Virus record (IMG/VR): IMGVR_UViG_3300043395_003292
Location: 1 to 43,566 of that record
Origin: a virus
Length of the DNA: 43,566 nucleotides
Reading direction: 5' to 3' (one strand)
Part shown: piece after piece, positions 15,992-24,708 of the stretch
Layout: each line of letters begins with the position of its first letter
How positions within the stretch are numbered: the stretch's first letter is position 1
Program-made: the position numbers and the translations under genes
The notes under the pieces: generated by a model
Told to the model about the DNA's origin: nothing
The model's input: only the letters and a program-made list of their open reading frames with translations
Databases searched by the model: none

Positions 15992-17391
15992 GCATGACGG
16001 AGGCGCTCAAATCAGAGATTCGAAAACACAAGAATCGAGCGTTCCGACGCGCCTTCATTAAGCGCATGCAAACCAATGGGGTTTTTGAGTCTGATTGGCT
16101 TGAGATCACGAGAGACGTAAAAAAGTTCGGGAAAATCTCACAGTCTGTCGACACCGACCAGTACGCGAAGATCGCTTTCAAATCAAATACTCTTGTCCTT
16201 AACAACGCTGACGGCCGGTACACGGACGAGAACGACAATCGCTCGCTCTGGTTCGGCTACGCTTCTCAGCAGCGAACTCTTGTAAAGATCGAGGCCGGAC
16301 TTGAAAGCCCGACGAGAGGTGAGGACGGCATTTGGCGTCGGGGTGAGGCGCCGGGCGCGTTCTGGGATTTATCGCTTTGGGACTCGACGGATCTCTACGA
16401 TCAGCGCTCAGTCGTGTTCACCGGCATTATTACGGGCGATGTTCTGCTCTCCTCCCAATACGAGGTGCCAGTTCCGGTGATGCCTCTTTTTGAGGTGTTT
16501 AGAACCTTCCCCGCAAGCCAGCTCTCAGGTTTTACGTCCACCGGGATTACGGCCTCTAAGTTCTGTGAGATTTTGCGCGATCAGACCGATGGGTCTGGGA
16601 ACTTTGTTTTTCGGCCGTTCTTCAATAACACTTCTTCTACTTGGAACATCCAGAGCACGACCAGTGTATACGCGGACCTGAACACATCGACGTCAAAATT
16701 CCTTTTGAACGACAACTGTTGGGATATCCTTCAAAGGCTTGCAGAGGCCGAGGATTTCATAGCTTATGTCTCAGGTGATGGGTTTTTTTACTTTAAAGAC
16801 CGGATCTCGAACACGTCGACCGCGGCATTCGAGTTCTATGGGCTTGGGGTACCAAACCGTGAGTTCGGCCACACCATAAAGAAGATCGGCTCTTTCGGTC
16901 GCAAGTATTCCAAATATTACTCGCGCGTGAGCGTGCAGTTCAAAGAAGACAACACGACTACGTCTTTTCACATAGAAGAATCCACACTCACAGTCAGCGG
17001 CACGAACTTGCCGTGGATCTACGGTCACAAAACCCTAGAGATCACAAACTTCCTGATTGCTACCTCAACTGTCGCCGAGACTATTGCTGAAAGGGTTTTT
17101 GATAACGTTTCGTCTCTGAAGCGCGAGATCGAGTTCACAACGCCGTTCATTCCGGGCTTAAACGTGCTTGACCTAGTAAAGCTCAACTATGACCCAGCAA
17201 AGGCGCTGCCTGAGTCTCTTTGGGATCTCAATAATTGGGCCGACACGGGAACAGCCTTTGAGGCGGGCGCCCTGATCTGGGATGCCTCTAGGGGCGACTC
17301 ATTCTTTCTCAACAATGAAGAGATGAACCTGATCGGGATTGAAATGGATCTCGACAAACTCGAGAACAAGTTCACGGCGAGGGAGACTTAG
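15988..17391 (+). CDS. Tail-tip baseplate hub-like protein
   Basis: This 467-residue protein is coupled to the previous gene. The N-terminal domain (WLEITRDVKKFGKIS, then LVLNNADGRYTDENDN) and the middle (DILQRLAEAEDFIAYVSGDG FYFKDR region) look like hub or Tal-type proteins that close the tail tip. No peptidase or lysozyme motif is visible. Assigned mainly by order. Confidence 0.55.
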   Translation: MSMTEALKSEIRKHKNRAFRRAFIKRMQTNGVFESDWLEITRDVKKFGKISQSVDTDQYAKIAFKSNTLVLNNADGRYTDENDNRSLWFGYASQQRTLVKIEAGLESPTRGEDGIWRRGEAPGAFWDLSLWDSTDLYDQRSVVFTGIITGDVLLSSQYEVPVPVMPLFEVFRTFPASQLSGFTSTGITASKFCEILRDQTDGSGNFVFRPFFNNTSSTWNIQSTTSVYADLNTSTSKFLLNDNCWDILQRLAEAEDFIAYVSGDGFFYFKDRISNTSTAAFEFYGLGVPNREFGHTIKKIGSFGRKYSKYYSRVSVQFKEDNTTTSFHIEESTLTVSGTNLPWIYGHKTLEITNFLIATSTVAETIAERVFDNVSSLKREIEFTTPFIPGLNVLDLVKLNYDPAKALPESLWDLNNWADTGTAFEAGALIWDASRGDSFFLNNEEMNLIGIEMDLDKLENKFTARET

Positions 17392-18099
17392 ATGCCGTCA
17401 AGCAATACCATTACGGCCTTTAACCAATTCACAGCCCTAACCGTGATTGAGAGCGCAAAGGTGAACGCGAACTTTGCGAACTTTAGAGGGAACATTCTGC
17501 CGGTTGATCCATCGATCGCGGCCGCCTCTGACAACTCTTATAACCTGGGTTCTGCCGATCACAGGTGGAGCAATGTTTTCTTGGGCCAAAGCTCTGTCTT
17601 CACGAGCCAGACAACAACGGCCATTTCAACCCCGACATCCGGAAGCCTCGCGCTCTTTAACAACAATGGCACGATGTCGACGAAGGATTCGAGCGGAAAC
17701 GTGCGCCCGCTCGGTGGCGCAACGTGGAAGACTTATCTCTTGAGCTTTGGCGCCCTTCAGATCGCCGGTCTCACACAAACGGGAACTCTCTTTAGTGCCG
17801 ATCCAAAAGAGATCATCCACGGGTATTTTATCAAAGCCTCGACCGCCTTTGCGGGGACATCGATTACGGCGCTGACTTTGAAGCTTGGCGTGTCGGGTTC
17901 TCTCAATAAGTATATCGACAGTTTTGATCTCGTTTCGGCGGTCACAACCACCAATTACTTCTTAAGCCAAGACTTCGATATGCCGAGCTTTAACGCCACG
18001 ACGTCGATCCAGTGGACTGCTGAGGGCGTCGGCGGAAACCTTTCAAACCTAAACGCCGGTCAGGTCACGATTAACGTGCTGACTTCGTACATGCCTTGA
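17392..18099 (+). CDS. Tail fibre-like protein 1
   Basis: The 235-residue protein begins right after the hub stop. Its first 70 residues (TITAFNQFTALTVIESAKVN, then YNLGSADHRWSNVFLG) are paralogous to the start of the protein at 20398. The LGS..HRW...(F/Y)LG motif is common in phage fibres near the attachment end. The remaining part is beta-rich (ALTLKLGVSGSLNKYI). Probably a minor receptor-side protein. Confidence 0.6.
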   Translation: MPSSNTITAFNQFTALTVIESAKVNANFANFRGNILPVDPSIAAASDNSYNLGSADHRWSNVFLGQSSVFTSQTTTAISTPTSGSLALFNNNGTMSTKDSSGNVRPLGGATWKTYLLSFGALQIAGLTQTGTLFSADPKEIIHGYFIKASTAFAGTSITALTLKLGVSGSLNKYIDSFDLVSAVTTTNYFLSQDFDMPSFNATTSIQWTAEGVGGNLSNLNAGQVTINVLTSYMP

Positions 18100-18109
18100 G
18101 GTGAATGAC

Positions 18110-20332
18110 ATGAAGAATATAAAAACCAATGTCTTCTTCTGGATCTTGATGATCCTTGTTCTTGTCGGCGCGGTCGGCGGCAACACGATTGATTTCCTAA
18201 GATTCCGAGCGACCACGCTTCCTGCAACGGGTAAGGCCGGAGAAGTAAGGTTAGACTCGAGCACACAGCTCGTTAAGAAGTGGAACGCTACTTCGAGTGG
18301 CTGGGATTCCCTCGGTGGATTAAGTGGGGTCGTCGGTATCGCCAACGGCGGCACCAACAACGGCTCGCTCGGCGTTACAGCGGGCGGTGTAATTTATACT
18401 GAGGGCTCGATGCTCGCCAATACAGGTCCGGGCACGTTCGACCAAATCCTAACGAGCAATGGTTCCGCGTCTCCTGTCTGGGCACCGCGCCCGGGCTTAA
18501 ACCAGCAGCGCGAGTACATAACGGGCGGGCATTTCGAGAATAGCTCGGCTTCGTTTGCGGCTTATGCGGATGCGGCGGGTTCAACGCCAGTTGACGGTAC
18601 GGGCGGAAGCCCAAACTCGAGCGTTGCGATAACCTCGACGGCGGGTGAAGTGCTCAACGGCGGGGTGAGCTTAGAGTTTGTGAAAGGTGCTGCGAACCGG
18701 CAAGGCGAGGGGTTTTCCCGCGACTTCACAATCGACTATCAGGAACACACGAACCTTCGCTGCCAAAATATCAGCTTCAACTACAAGGCGACCGCGAACT
18801 ATCCGAACGGCGCGATTAACGTTTTCGTTTATGACAAGGATGCAGCGGTGCTCTTAAGCGTGCTTGATCATGCGAACCTTGCCGGTGCGCTTTTGCCTTC
18901 CACAACAGGTACGACGTTCAATGGGCGCTTTTGTCCGACCACCTCGACGAGCAACGACTACCGACTGATTTGGCACGTAGTCGGGACCGAAACAACTGCG
19001 TGGGATTTTCATGTCGACAACGTGTCGGTATCGCCGAATAGCCAAGTGCCGGGCGCTATCGTTACGGAATGGCAGAGTTTTACTCCAACTGGTTCTTGGT
19101 CAACAAACACGACATACACTGGCAAATGGCGCCGAATAGGTGATTCCGCTGAATTTGACATTGTTTTGACTTTAGCTGGTGCTCCGACTGCTTCTGACCT
19201 TTCTATAAATATTCCAACTTCGATCGGCACGATCGACACGGCAAAGACATCGAGTTCAACTGCAAACAGAGAATCCTTCGGAACCGTTAACGTAGATGAT
19301 TCCGGAACGCGCAGGTACGTCGGCGGCGTCATTTATGCCAGCACAAGCGCTGTGGGTTTAACACACTCAGAAAGTGGCAACGCTGGCGTCATAAACGCTA
19401 CAAATCCAGTAACCTTCGGGTCAAGCGACAGTGTCTCTGTGCGTTTTAAGGTTCCAATCTCCAACTGGGCCGCATCGGCCGCGCTATCCACGACTGAGAC
19501 GATGCTGGTTTCGGCCAAGGCTAGATATACTGGAACCACTCAGACAATTGGAACGGGTTCTGCCGATATTTTAAATGCGTCCACAAAAACATTTGACACA
19601 CTAAACTCAGTTACCACCGGGGCTAGTTGGAAATTTACTTCGCCAAAATCTGGCTATTATAGGGCTTCAGCCACAGCTCAATATGTGTCTCGTGTTTATG
19701 CGGTTAGTAACGCCGTATTGATTCAGCTATTCAAAAACGGTTCTTTTTATTCTCAAGGCTCTGTTTACGATGTAGCAACGACTACTAGCTCAATTGTAGC
19801 CACTAACCACACCGACACTATTTATTTAGCTAAGGGCGATTACATCGATTTTAGAGCCTATAACGAAGGTTCAGGTAGCACCAATACTGATGGGTTTCAT
19901 ATTGAGGTGGAGGAGCTTCCCGACTTTTCCATTTTTTCAACCTATGGGACGACTGAGCAAATTACCTCAACCGTTCAATCCGGTTCGGCCACAAGCCTCA
20001 CCACAACAACGGCGAAAACAGTAACTTCAATCAGCTTAACTCCTGGCGAATGGGATGTGACCGGAACGGTCGGATTTCTTATTGGTGGAAACGCAATTCA
20101 GGTTGTGGCCGCAATTAGCACTACGAACAATACTCTGCCAAGCGAACCTTGGACGGGCGGTTATTCGCAGCTTGGGTTTGTTTCAGGTGCAGTAAGCAAT
20201 CAAAACGTGCCAATTGCTCCGGTAACGCTCGTCCTCACTTCCACAACTACGGTTTATCTAATCGCGAGATGCACGTTCAGCTCATCCACAGCAACGGCTT
20301 ACGGTTCGATCGTGGCACGGAGAATTAAGTAA
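18110..20332 (+). CDS. Large multi-domain receptor-binding/tail fibre protein with N-terminal membrane segment
   Basis: This 740-residue protein is read from ATG 18110 (GAGGTG six bases upstream) in preference to GTG 18101. Residues about 8-26 are a hydrophobic segment (VFFWILMILVLVGAVGG), odd for a fibre. Then come a fibre-type stretch (GKAGEVRLDSSTQLVKKWNA), a carbohydrate-binding-like jelly roll (about 140-315, with AAGSTPVDGTGGSPN and HVDNVSVSPN), a second beta domain (FTPTGSWSTNTTYTGKWRRI) and a C1q/TNF-like domain (about 480-610, with SPKSGYYRASATAQY). The C-terminal part is another beta domain. The domain names are by pattern only. Confidence 0.7.
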   Translation: MKNIKTNVFFWILMILVLVGAVGGNTIDFLRFRATTLPATGKAGEVRLDSSTQLVKKWNATSSGWDSLGGLSGVVGIANGGTNNGSLGVTAGGVIYTEGSMLANTGPGTFDQILTSNGSASPVWAPRPGLNQQREYITGGHFENSSASFAAYADAAGSTPVDGTGGSPNSSVAITSTAGEVLNGGVSLEFVKGAANRQGEGFSRDFTIDYQEHTNLRCQNISFNYKATANYPNGAINVFVYDKDAAVLLSVLDHANLAGALLPSTTGTTFNGRFCPTTSTSNDYRLIWHVVGTETTAWDFHVDNVSVSPNSQVPGAIVTEWQSFTPTGSWSTNTTYTGKWRRIGDSAEFDIVLTLAGAPTASDLSINIPTSIGTIDTAKTSSSTANRESFGTVNVDDSGTRRYVGGVIYASTSAVGLTHSESGNAGVINATNPVTFGSSDSVSVRFKVPISNWAASAALSTTETMLVSAKARYTGTTQTIGTGSADILNASTKTFDTLNSVTTGASWKFTSPKSGYYRASATAQYVSRVYAVSNAVLIQLFKNGSFYSQGSVYDVATTTSSIVATNHTDTIYLAKGDYIDFRAYNEGSGSTNTDGFHIEVEELPDFSIFSTYGTTEQITSTVQSGSATSLTTTTAKTVTSISLTPGEWDVTGTVGFLIGGNAIQVVAAISTTNNTLPSEPWTGGYSQLGFVSGAVSNQNVPIAPVTLVLTSTTTVYLIARCTFSSSTATAYGSIVARRIK

Positions 20333-20397
20333 TGAACGCCCGAATAACGGTCTACGCAAACGCGGAGCGGTTACAGTAATGAAAGCGGGGGAGTGAA

Positions 20398-21534
20398 ATG
20401 CCAACTACAATAACTGCATTTAACGTTTTCACGCCAGGAACAAAAGCTCGGTCCAATGAGGTGAACGAGAATTTCAACAATTACCGCGGCGATCTCCTCC
20501 CGATCAATTCAACGACGGCTACGGCCTCGGACATGTCTCATGACCTAGGCAGTGACAGTCACCGTTGGCGTTTTGGGTACCTCGGCACTGTCGATCTAAA
20601 GTCTTCGACATCGACGGCTTCGCTTCAAATAAGCGGCGACACTTCGGCCACGGCTGGGGCCTACCTATTCAAAATCGGAGGCACGACTTGCGCTCAAATA
20701 ACCCCAACTGGCATTCCAGCTTCAAGTTTAAGGCCAAACGAGATTTTTTCAGTTCTCACATTCACAATTGCTGGCCTTGGAACGGCGACCGCGAGCTGGA
20801 CTGTTCCAGCCTGGTGCTACTTCATTAAGGCCTTTGGTTGCGGCCAGGGTGGCGCCGGCGGCGGTGGTGGCGGTATCGCCACATCTACGGCCGCACAGGC
20901 GGGCGGCGGAGGTGGTGGCCAAGGTGCGGTGCCCATGGAGGCGGGACCCTTTCCGGTCACTCCTCTTGAAGTGCTTACGATCAACATCGGACAACCCGGA
21001 ACGGGAGGGATCGGCGGGCTTGGGACGGCTGGCACGCCGCCCGGCACGATTCCGACGACAGGAACGAGAATTCTTCGCGGCTCTACGGTTCTCGTTCACT
21101 TTTCTCCCGGTTCTTTCGGCGGGGGCGGGGGCGCTGCTCTTACAGCAGGGACAGCCGGTCTCGGAGGCTCTGGCGGCTCACAGGGATTCTTCGGATCTAG
21201 ATTTTGCACCTATGGCGGCGACGGAGGCCAGGGCAACACCACATCTTCTGTTGTGCTCCTTCCTGGCGGATCAAGCCTGTACAGCGCGGCTACCACCACG
21301 GTCGCAACGGGCGGATCAGGAAATGGTGGCGCCGGCGGAAACGGTGGCTCAGGCCTTGGGCCCGGAGGATTCGGTGGAGATGGTGGAGTTGGCGCGGCCG
21401 GCTCCAATGGCTCTACGGCCACGGGTTACGGGGGCGGCGGTGGAGGCGGCGGTGGGTCTGACGCATTCGGATCTGCTGGAGGTAATGGTGGCCCAGGCGG
21501 CCCAGGTTACCTCGAGATCAGGATGATTCGTTAA
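20398..21534 (+). CDS. Glycine-rich tail adhesin
   Basis: In this 378-residue protein, the first 70 residues are paralogous to the start of the 17392 protein (TITAFNVF, NENFNNYRGDLLPI, LGSDSHRWRFGYLG). Residues about 150-370 are extraordinarily Gly-rich, in runs of GG, GGG and GGGGGG separated by short variable loops, with few charged residues. This resembles the polyglycine-II sandwiches of T-even adhesins such as S16 gp38, which display hypervariable receptor-binding loops. It has a GGGGGAG site and a short C-terminal strand (GYLEIRMIR). Confidence 0.75.
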   Translation: MPTTITAFNVFTPGTKARSNEVNENFNNYRGDLLPINSTTATASDMSHDLGSDSHRWRFGYLGTVDLKSSTSTASLQISGDTSATAGAYLFKIGGTTCAQITPTGIPASSLRPNEIFSVLTFTIAGLGTATASWTVPAWCYFIKAFGCGQGGAGGGGGGIATSTAAQAGGGGGGQGAVPMEAGPFPVTPLEVLTINIGQPGTGGIGGLGTAGTPPGTIPTTGTRILRGSTVLVHFSPGSFGGGGGAALTAGTAGLGGSGGSQGFFGSRFCTYGGDGGQGNTTSSVVLLPGGSSLYSAATTTVATGGSGNGGAGGNGGSGLGPGGFGGDGGVGAAGSNGSTATGYGGGGGGGGGSDAFGSAGGNGGPGGPGYLEIRMIR

Positions 21535-21554
21535 GGACCGCGACAAAAAATTCG

Positions 21555-21576
21555 AATTCTAATTTTATTCTAATTC
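21555..21576 (-). promoter_or_regulatory. Tandem 9-mer operator-like element, copy 1
   Basis: The minus strand reads G, AATTAGAAT, AA, AATTAGAAT, T: two identical 9-mers with an 11-base period, one turn of the helix. The same 22 bases occur at 42954-42975 in opposite orientation. Relative to the downstream gene (radical SAM at 21622) it is oriented and spaced (45 bases) just as copy 2 is relative to the minus-strand gene at 42907 (46 bases). TAGAAT also resembles a -10 box. An operator for a dimer-of-dimers repressor is the likeliest reading. Confidence 0.65.
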
Positions 21577-21580
21577 CTTG

Positions 21581-21608
21581 GCCCCGTTGAAAAATACTTC
21601 GACGGGGC
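21581..21608. promoter_or_regulatory. Strong hairpin in the leader of the cargo operon
   Basis: An 11-bp stem GCCCCGTTGAA/TTCGACGGGGC with one T-G pair encloses a 6-base loop AAATAC. No T-run follows on either strand, so it is not a standard terminator. It lies 13 bases before the predicted GTG of the radical SAM gene and four bases after the tandem 9-mer element, so it could stabilise or mask the leader, or mark the end of the tail transcript. Confidence 0.6.
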
Positions 21609-21621
21609 GGAAAATCATAGG

Positions 21622-22590
21622 GTGTTTGAGTCGCTTAAATTCTTAATCTATCGGCTCAAGTATCGATACGGGAAGTATCTCCCTCTCACTGTTCCAGTTG
21701 ATCTAAGCCTAGAGCTCTCAAGTTCCTGCAACATGGCCTGCACCTACTGCTATCACGCCGATCCAGGCAATCTTCCTTTCAAGCGCGGATTCATGGATTT
21801 CGATCTCGCAATGGGTGTACTTAGTGAAGCGGCAAATCTCGGCGTCAATAGCGTGAAGCTCAACTATCGTGGCGAAGGCACCCTTCATCCGAAGTACCAC
21901 GAGATTGCCAGGTATGCGCGGGACTTGGCATCTGTTCATCCAAATGCTTTCATAGACCGAATTGCAAACTCGAATTTCAAGATCCACCCGCGCGTGCGCG
22001 AAGATGTTTTTAAGGGCCTCGCGTGTCTCACGAAAGTGAAGGTGTCCTATGATTCGTTCAGGAAAGAAGTCTTCGAGACCCAAAGGGCGAAAGGTGACCA
22101 CGACCTCACGACGGAAAACATCGAGCTCTTCTACAATCATCCCGAAAGAATTAAATCGGGAACAGAACTTGTCCTCCAGTGCGTCCGCACTCGTCTCAAT
22201 GATGACGAAGATTTTGAAGGGGAAGCTAAGCGTAGATGGCCTGGAGTTAGTATCTCTGTCCGCGACATGGTCCGGGGCCGAGTGGATTCTGATCTCAGTG
22301 CTTTGGAGAAGCGAAAGGTACGAGATGAGCAGCGAATTCCCTGTCAGCAAGCATTTGTTCGACTCATTGTCCATCATGACGGACGCGTTGGCCCGTGTTG
22401 CCCGAGCCTTAAAGGAGACCTCATTATTGGGGATCTCAACCGCGAGTCCGTGCTCGACGTCTTCAATTCCGAGATCGCAAGGCAGCTCCGTCGGGACTTG
22501 AAGTCTGGCAAAGCGTTCGACAAAGATCCGTGCAAAACATGCTCTTCTTTTGAATCCTATGCCGGATTCAAAGCACCCTGGGGGAGCTGA
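21622..22590 (+). CDS. Radical SAM protein with SPASM-like C-terminal cysteines
   Basis: The 322-residue protein starts at GTG 21622 with a weak ribosome site. The cluster motif is CNMACTYC (C36, C40, C43, CxxxCxxC). SAM-binding features follow, such as LNYRGEGTLHP in the usual GGEP position. The C-terminal half has a SPASM-type set: C about 239, HHDGRVGPCCPS, GDLNRESVLDVFNS and CKTC. Such proteins do radical chemistry on peptides, proteins or sugars. It opens the cargo operon that includes sugar enzymes, so modification of a glycan or peptide substrate is possible; the substrate is unknown. Confidence 0.85.
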   Translation: MFESLKFLIYRLKYRYGKYLPLTVPVDLSLELSSSCNMACTYCYHADPGNLPFKRGFMDFDLAMGVLSEAANLGVNSVKLNYRGEGTLHPKYHEIARYARDLASVHPNAFIDRIANSNFKIHPRVREDVFKGLACLTKVKVSYDSFRKEVFETQRAKGDHDLTTENIELFYNHPERIKSGTELVLQCVRTRLNDDEDFEGEAKRRWPGVSISVRDMVRGRVDSDLSALEKRKVRDEQRIPCQQAFVRLIVHHDGRVGPCCPSLKGDLIIGDLNRESVLDVFNSEIARQLRRDLKSGKAFDKDPCKTCSSFESYAGFKAPWGS

Positions 22591-22797
22591 ATGGTTCGAA
22601 ACTGGCAGGATCTGTTTATAACAGTTTACATCGTGGTTGGTGCACCAGTCCTTTACTCGTGGCTAGCCTGTCGCGCATCGCAAAACTTGATCGACACCTC
22701 TGTGTGGCACAAGTGGGCCTTCCGCGTTTTCCTGTTGAGTGTAGTTTTTTTCACGATCATCTGGATGACAAGCAAGAGGGAGATAATCTGCTCATGA
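22591..22797 (+). CDS. Small membrane protein, two transmembrane segments
   Basis: The 68-residue protein has hydrophobic stretches at about 9-25 (FITVYIVVGAPVLYSWLA) and 44-60 (FRVFLLSVVFFTIIWM). It has a good GGGGGAG site directly after the radical SAM stop, and ends overlapping the next gene as ATGA. Family not recognised; it could be a membrane anchor or a holin-like protein. Confidence 0.6.
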   Translation: MVRNWQDLFITVYIVVGAPVLYSWLACRASQNLIDTSVWHKWAFRVFLLSVVFFTIIWMTSKREIICS

Positions 22798-22970
22798 CAG
22801 CCGAATTACTTATGGCCTTGACCATGCTCTGCACGCCGGCGGCCGACGGCGCGAACACACCGTCACGGGAGTCGTGTCAGCTTGAGCTTATCAAATGTGT
22901 CCAGACCAGCAAAAAGCAAAACGGGGACACCTTGGTTGCTTGCTATATCAAACACACGGAGAATGAATGA
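22794..22970 (+). CDS. Small secreted or periplasmic protein
   Basis: The 58-residue frame starts at ATG 22794, overlapping the previous stop. A short signal-like N-terminus (AELLMALTMLCTPAADGA) is followed by a Cys-containing mature part (ESCQLELIKCVQ and VACYIKH), suggesting disulfides in the periplasm. Unknown function; it is coupled to the cytidylyltransferase-GT gene. Confidence 0.55.
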   Translation: MTAELLMALTMLCTPAADGANTPSRESCQLELIKCVQTSKKQNGDTLVACYIKHTENE

Positions 22971-24337
22971 CCGCTGGAATTATGCTTTGCTCGCGTCTCG
23001 CGAGCCGTAGAATTCCTGGTAAATCGGCAATCGAGATCGCCGGACGGTCCCTTCTCCAGCATCTTCATGATCGCCTACTCAAGGCTGAGATACCAATAAC
23101 GCTTGCGGTGCCGGCGGCGGAGTACTCGCAGTTCCTCGGAATGGTGAATCAGTGGCGCGTAAAACCGCGACTTTACGCCGGCCAAGACTCTGACCCAATG
23201 CTTCGAATGCTTGCGGCGGCCGAAGGGCAAAAGCTCGAGTACATCGTTCGCGTCACTCATGACAAAGTTTTTGTCGATGCCGAGCGCATACCTCTCGCCA
23301 TTCGAACGGCAGAGACGGGCGGGCTCGACTACTGGTACAGCTCCGGGTTTACGCCTGGCACTCAGTTCGAGGTGATATCTGTACCAGCGTTGCGTCGGGC
23401 CTGCATGCTGTTTAAGAATGTGGAGCACGTCAGTTATGCGATTAGAGCGGTCTGCAAATCGCGCCTTGATGTTTCACTGAAGCCCATTCCCGACACAAGA
23501 CTACTTGTCGATTTTCCAGAAGACATCGAGCTCATGCGAACGCTGTTTGCGATCTTGGGCCCGGACTGCACCCTCAAGCAAGTTGAGTCGTTTATGAGCA
23601 GCGAGCCCTGGGCGCGCGAGATCAATCGGATGCCGGTGGTCACAATTTACACTTGCGCTTACAACGCTGAGAAGTGGATCGACAAGTGCATGCGATCGGT
23701 TTGGGATCAGGTTGGATTTCAGAACTTCGAATACTTATTGATTGACGACGCTTCGACCGATCGCACGGCCTACCACATGGCCAAGTTTGCGGCCAAATAC
23801 CCTAACGTGAAGTACCTCCGAAATGATCGGAACATAGGGCTTGCGAGTTCGTCGAACGTGGCCCTCAGCGAAGCCCGCGGCAAATTCGTTTTGCGCCTGG
23901 ATTCCGACGACTATTTTACGGCGACAAACGCAATCCAAGAGCTCATCAAGGTTGCCGAGAGAACGAAGGCCGACGCCGTCTATCCGAGTAATTACCATGG
24001 GTCCACCGAGAAAGTGCAAAAAGGCAGCGAAGAGCATCATGTGGGCGGCGCTCTCTTTAGCACCAGGGCCCTAAATCACATTCGATTCACGGATGGGTTG
24101 AGGAATCTTGATGGCCTTGATCTCTTCGTGCGCGCGCGCGAGCAGCTCAAGATCGAATACTTGAACCGAGCCGTTTTTATGTACACCCAGCGCCCGGATT
24201 CGATGAGTAAGACTAACCTACGAGAACGGCAAGATCTCCGCAACGCCATAGTGTCGGCGATGACGGGCGGGCCACTTATAACGAGAGAAGAGGCCGACGC
24301 GTTCTTCGAAGACGTCCAGGCGGGGAAGATCCCGTGA
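22967..24337 (+). CDS. Fusion of SpsF/CMP-sugar-type cytidylyltransferase and family 2 glycosyltransferase
   Basis: In this 456-residue protein, residues about 1-215 are a cytidylyltransferase of the SpsF/NeuA/KdsB superfamily: MLCSRLASRRIPGKS nucleotide loop, RVTHDKVFVD (family RVTGDxP), pyrimidine-side FEVISVPALRRA, VEHVSYAIR and LLVDFPEDIELMRTLF. From about 222 a GT-A family 2 transferase begins: VTIYTCAYNAEKWI, LLIDDASTDRT (about 256-266), RNDRNIGLASSSN and the metal-binding LRLDSDDYF (about 308-316). One protein would therefore activate a sugar with CTP and transfer a sugar. Such a fusion is uncommon. It is coupled to both neighbours in the operon. Confidence 0.85.
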   Translation: MTAGIMLCSRLASRRIPGKSAIEIAGRSLLQHLHDRLLKAEIPITLAVPAAEYSQFLGMVNQWRVKPRLYAGQDSDPMLRMLAAAEGQKLEYIVRVTHDKVFVDAERIPLAIRTAETGGLDYWYSSGFTPGTQFEVISVPALRRACMLFKNVEHVSYAIRAVCKSRLDVSLKPIPDTRLLVDFPEDIELMRTLFAILGPDCTLKQVESFMSSEPWAREINRMPVVTIYTCAYNAEKWIDKCMRSVWDQVGFQNFEYLLIDDASTDRTAYHMAKFAAKYPNVKYLRNDRNIGLASSSNVALSEARGKFVLRLDSDDYFTATNAIQELIKVAERTKADAVYPSNYHGSTEKVQKGSEEHHVGGALFSTRALNHIRFTDGLRNLDGLDLFVRAREQLKIEYLNRAVFMYTQRPDSMSKTNLRERQDLRNAIVSAMTGGPLITREEADAFFEDVQAGKIP

Positions 24338-24708
24338 AAACCCTTGAAGTCGACGTCCTAAAGCTCTACGCCGGGCGCATCAAGAACTTGGAGAACACCA
24401 AGAAGTGGAACCTCTGGCTCACCTGGTGCCTTGAGCACGACAAGCTCGACGAGCTTGTGAAAATGCGAAAGGGAATTCAGATCGGCATGGCGACGGCTCA
24501 GCGAAAGGGTCTTGTCAGCACGCCACTTGCGGAGATGTTTTGTCGATGGACGGGCTCGATCGAGGCCACGATGCGAAAGATAATCAAGAAGCGCGATCGC
24601 CTTGCGAATGATTACGTTAAGAACAAGTTTAAATCGGCAAAGACCCTCGATGAGAAAAGAAAAAGGGACGTCGATTTCGAAATATTTTTAAGGAAGAACG
24701 GTTATTGA
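24334..24708 (+). CDS. Hypothetical basic helical protein
   Basis: The 124-residue protein starts at GTG 24334, overlapping the GT stop as GTGA. It is helical, with many Lys and Arg (MRKIIKKRDRLANDYVKN). No motif recognised. Its place between the CTP/GT fusion and the DAHPS-like gene suggests an accessory role in the same process. Confidence 0.65.
   Translation: MKTLEVDVLKLYAGRIKNLENTKKWNLWLTWCLEHDKLDELVKMRKGIQIGMATAQRKGLVSTPLAEMFCRWTGSIEATMRKIIKKRDRLANDYVKNKFKSAKTLDEKRKRDVDFEIFLRKNGY

Noticed and set aside
20768-21526. Long ORF in another frame of the Gly-rich adhesin gene
   Set aside because: GGC/GGT runs give Ala/Val/Arg-rich open frames in other frames by composition; no ribosome site or known motif.
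21581-21608. Intrinsic terminator after the tail genes
   Set aside because: The stem is strong but neither strand has a following T-run; kept only as a regulatory hairpin.
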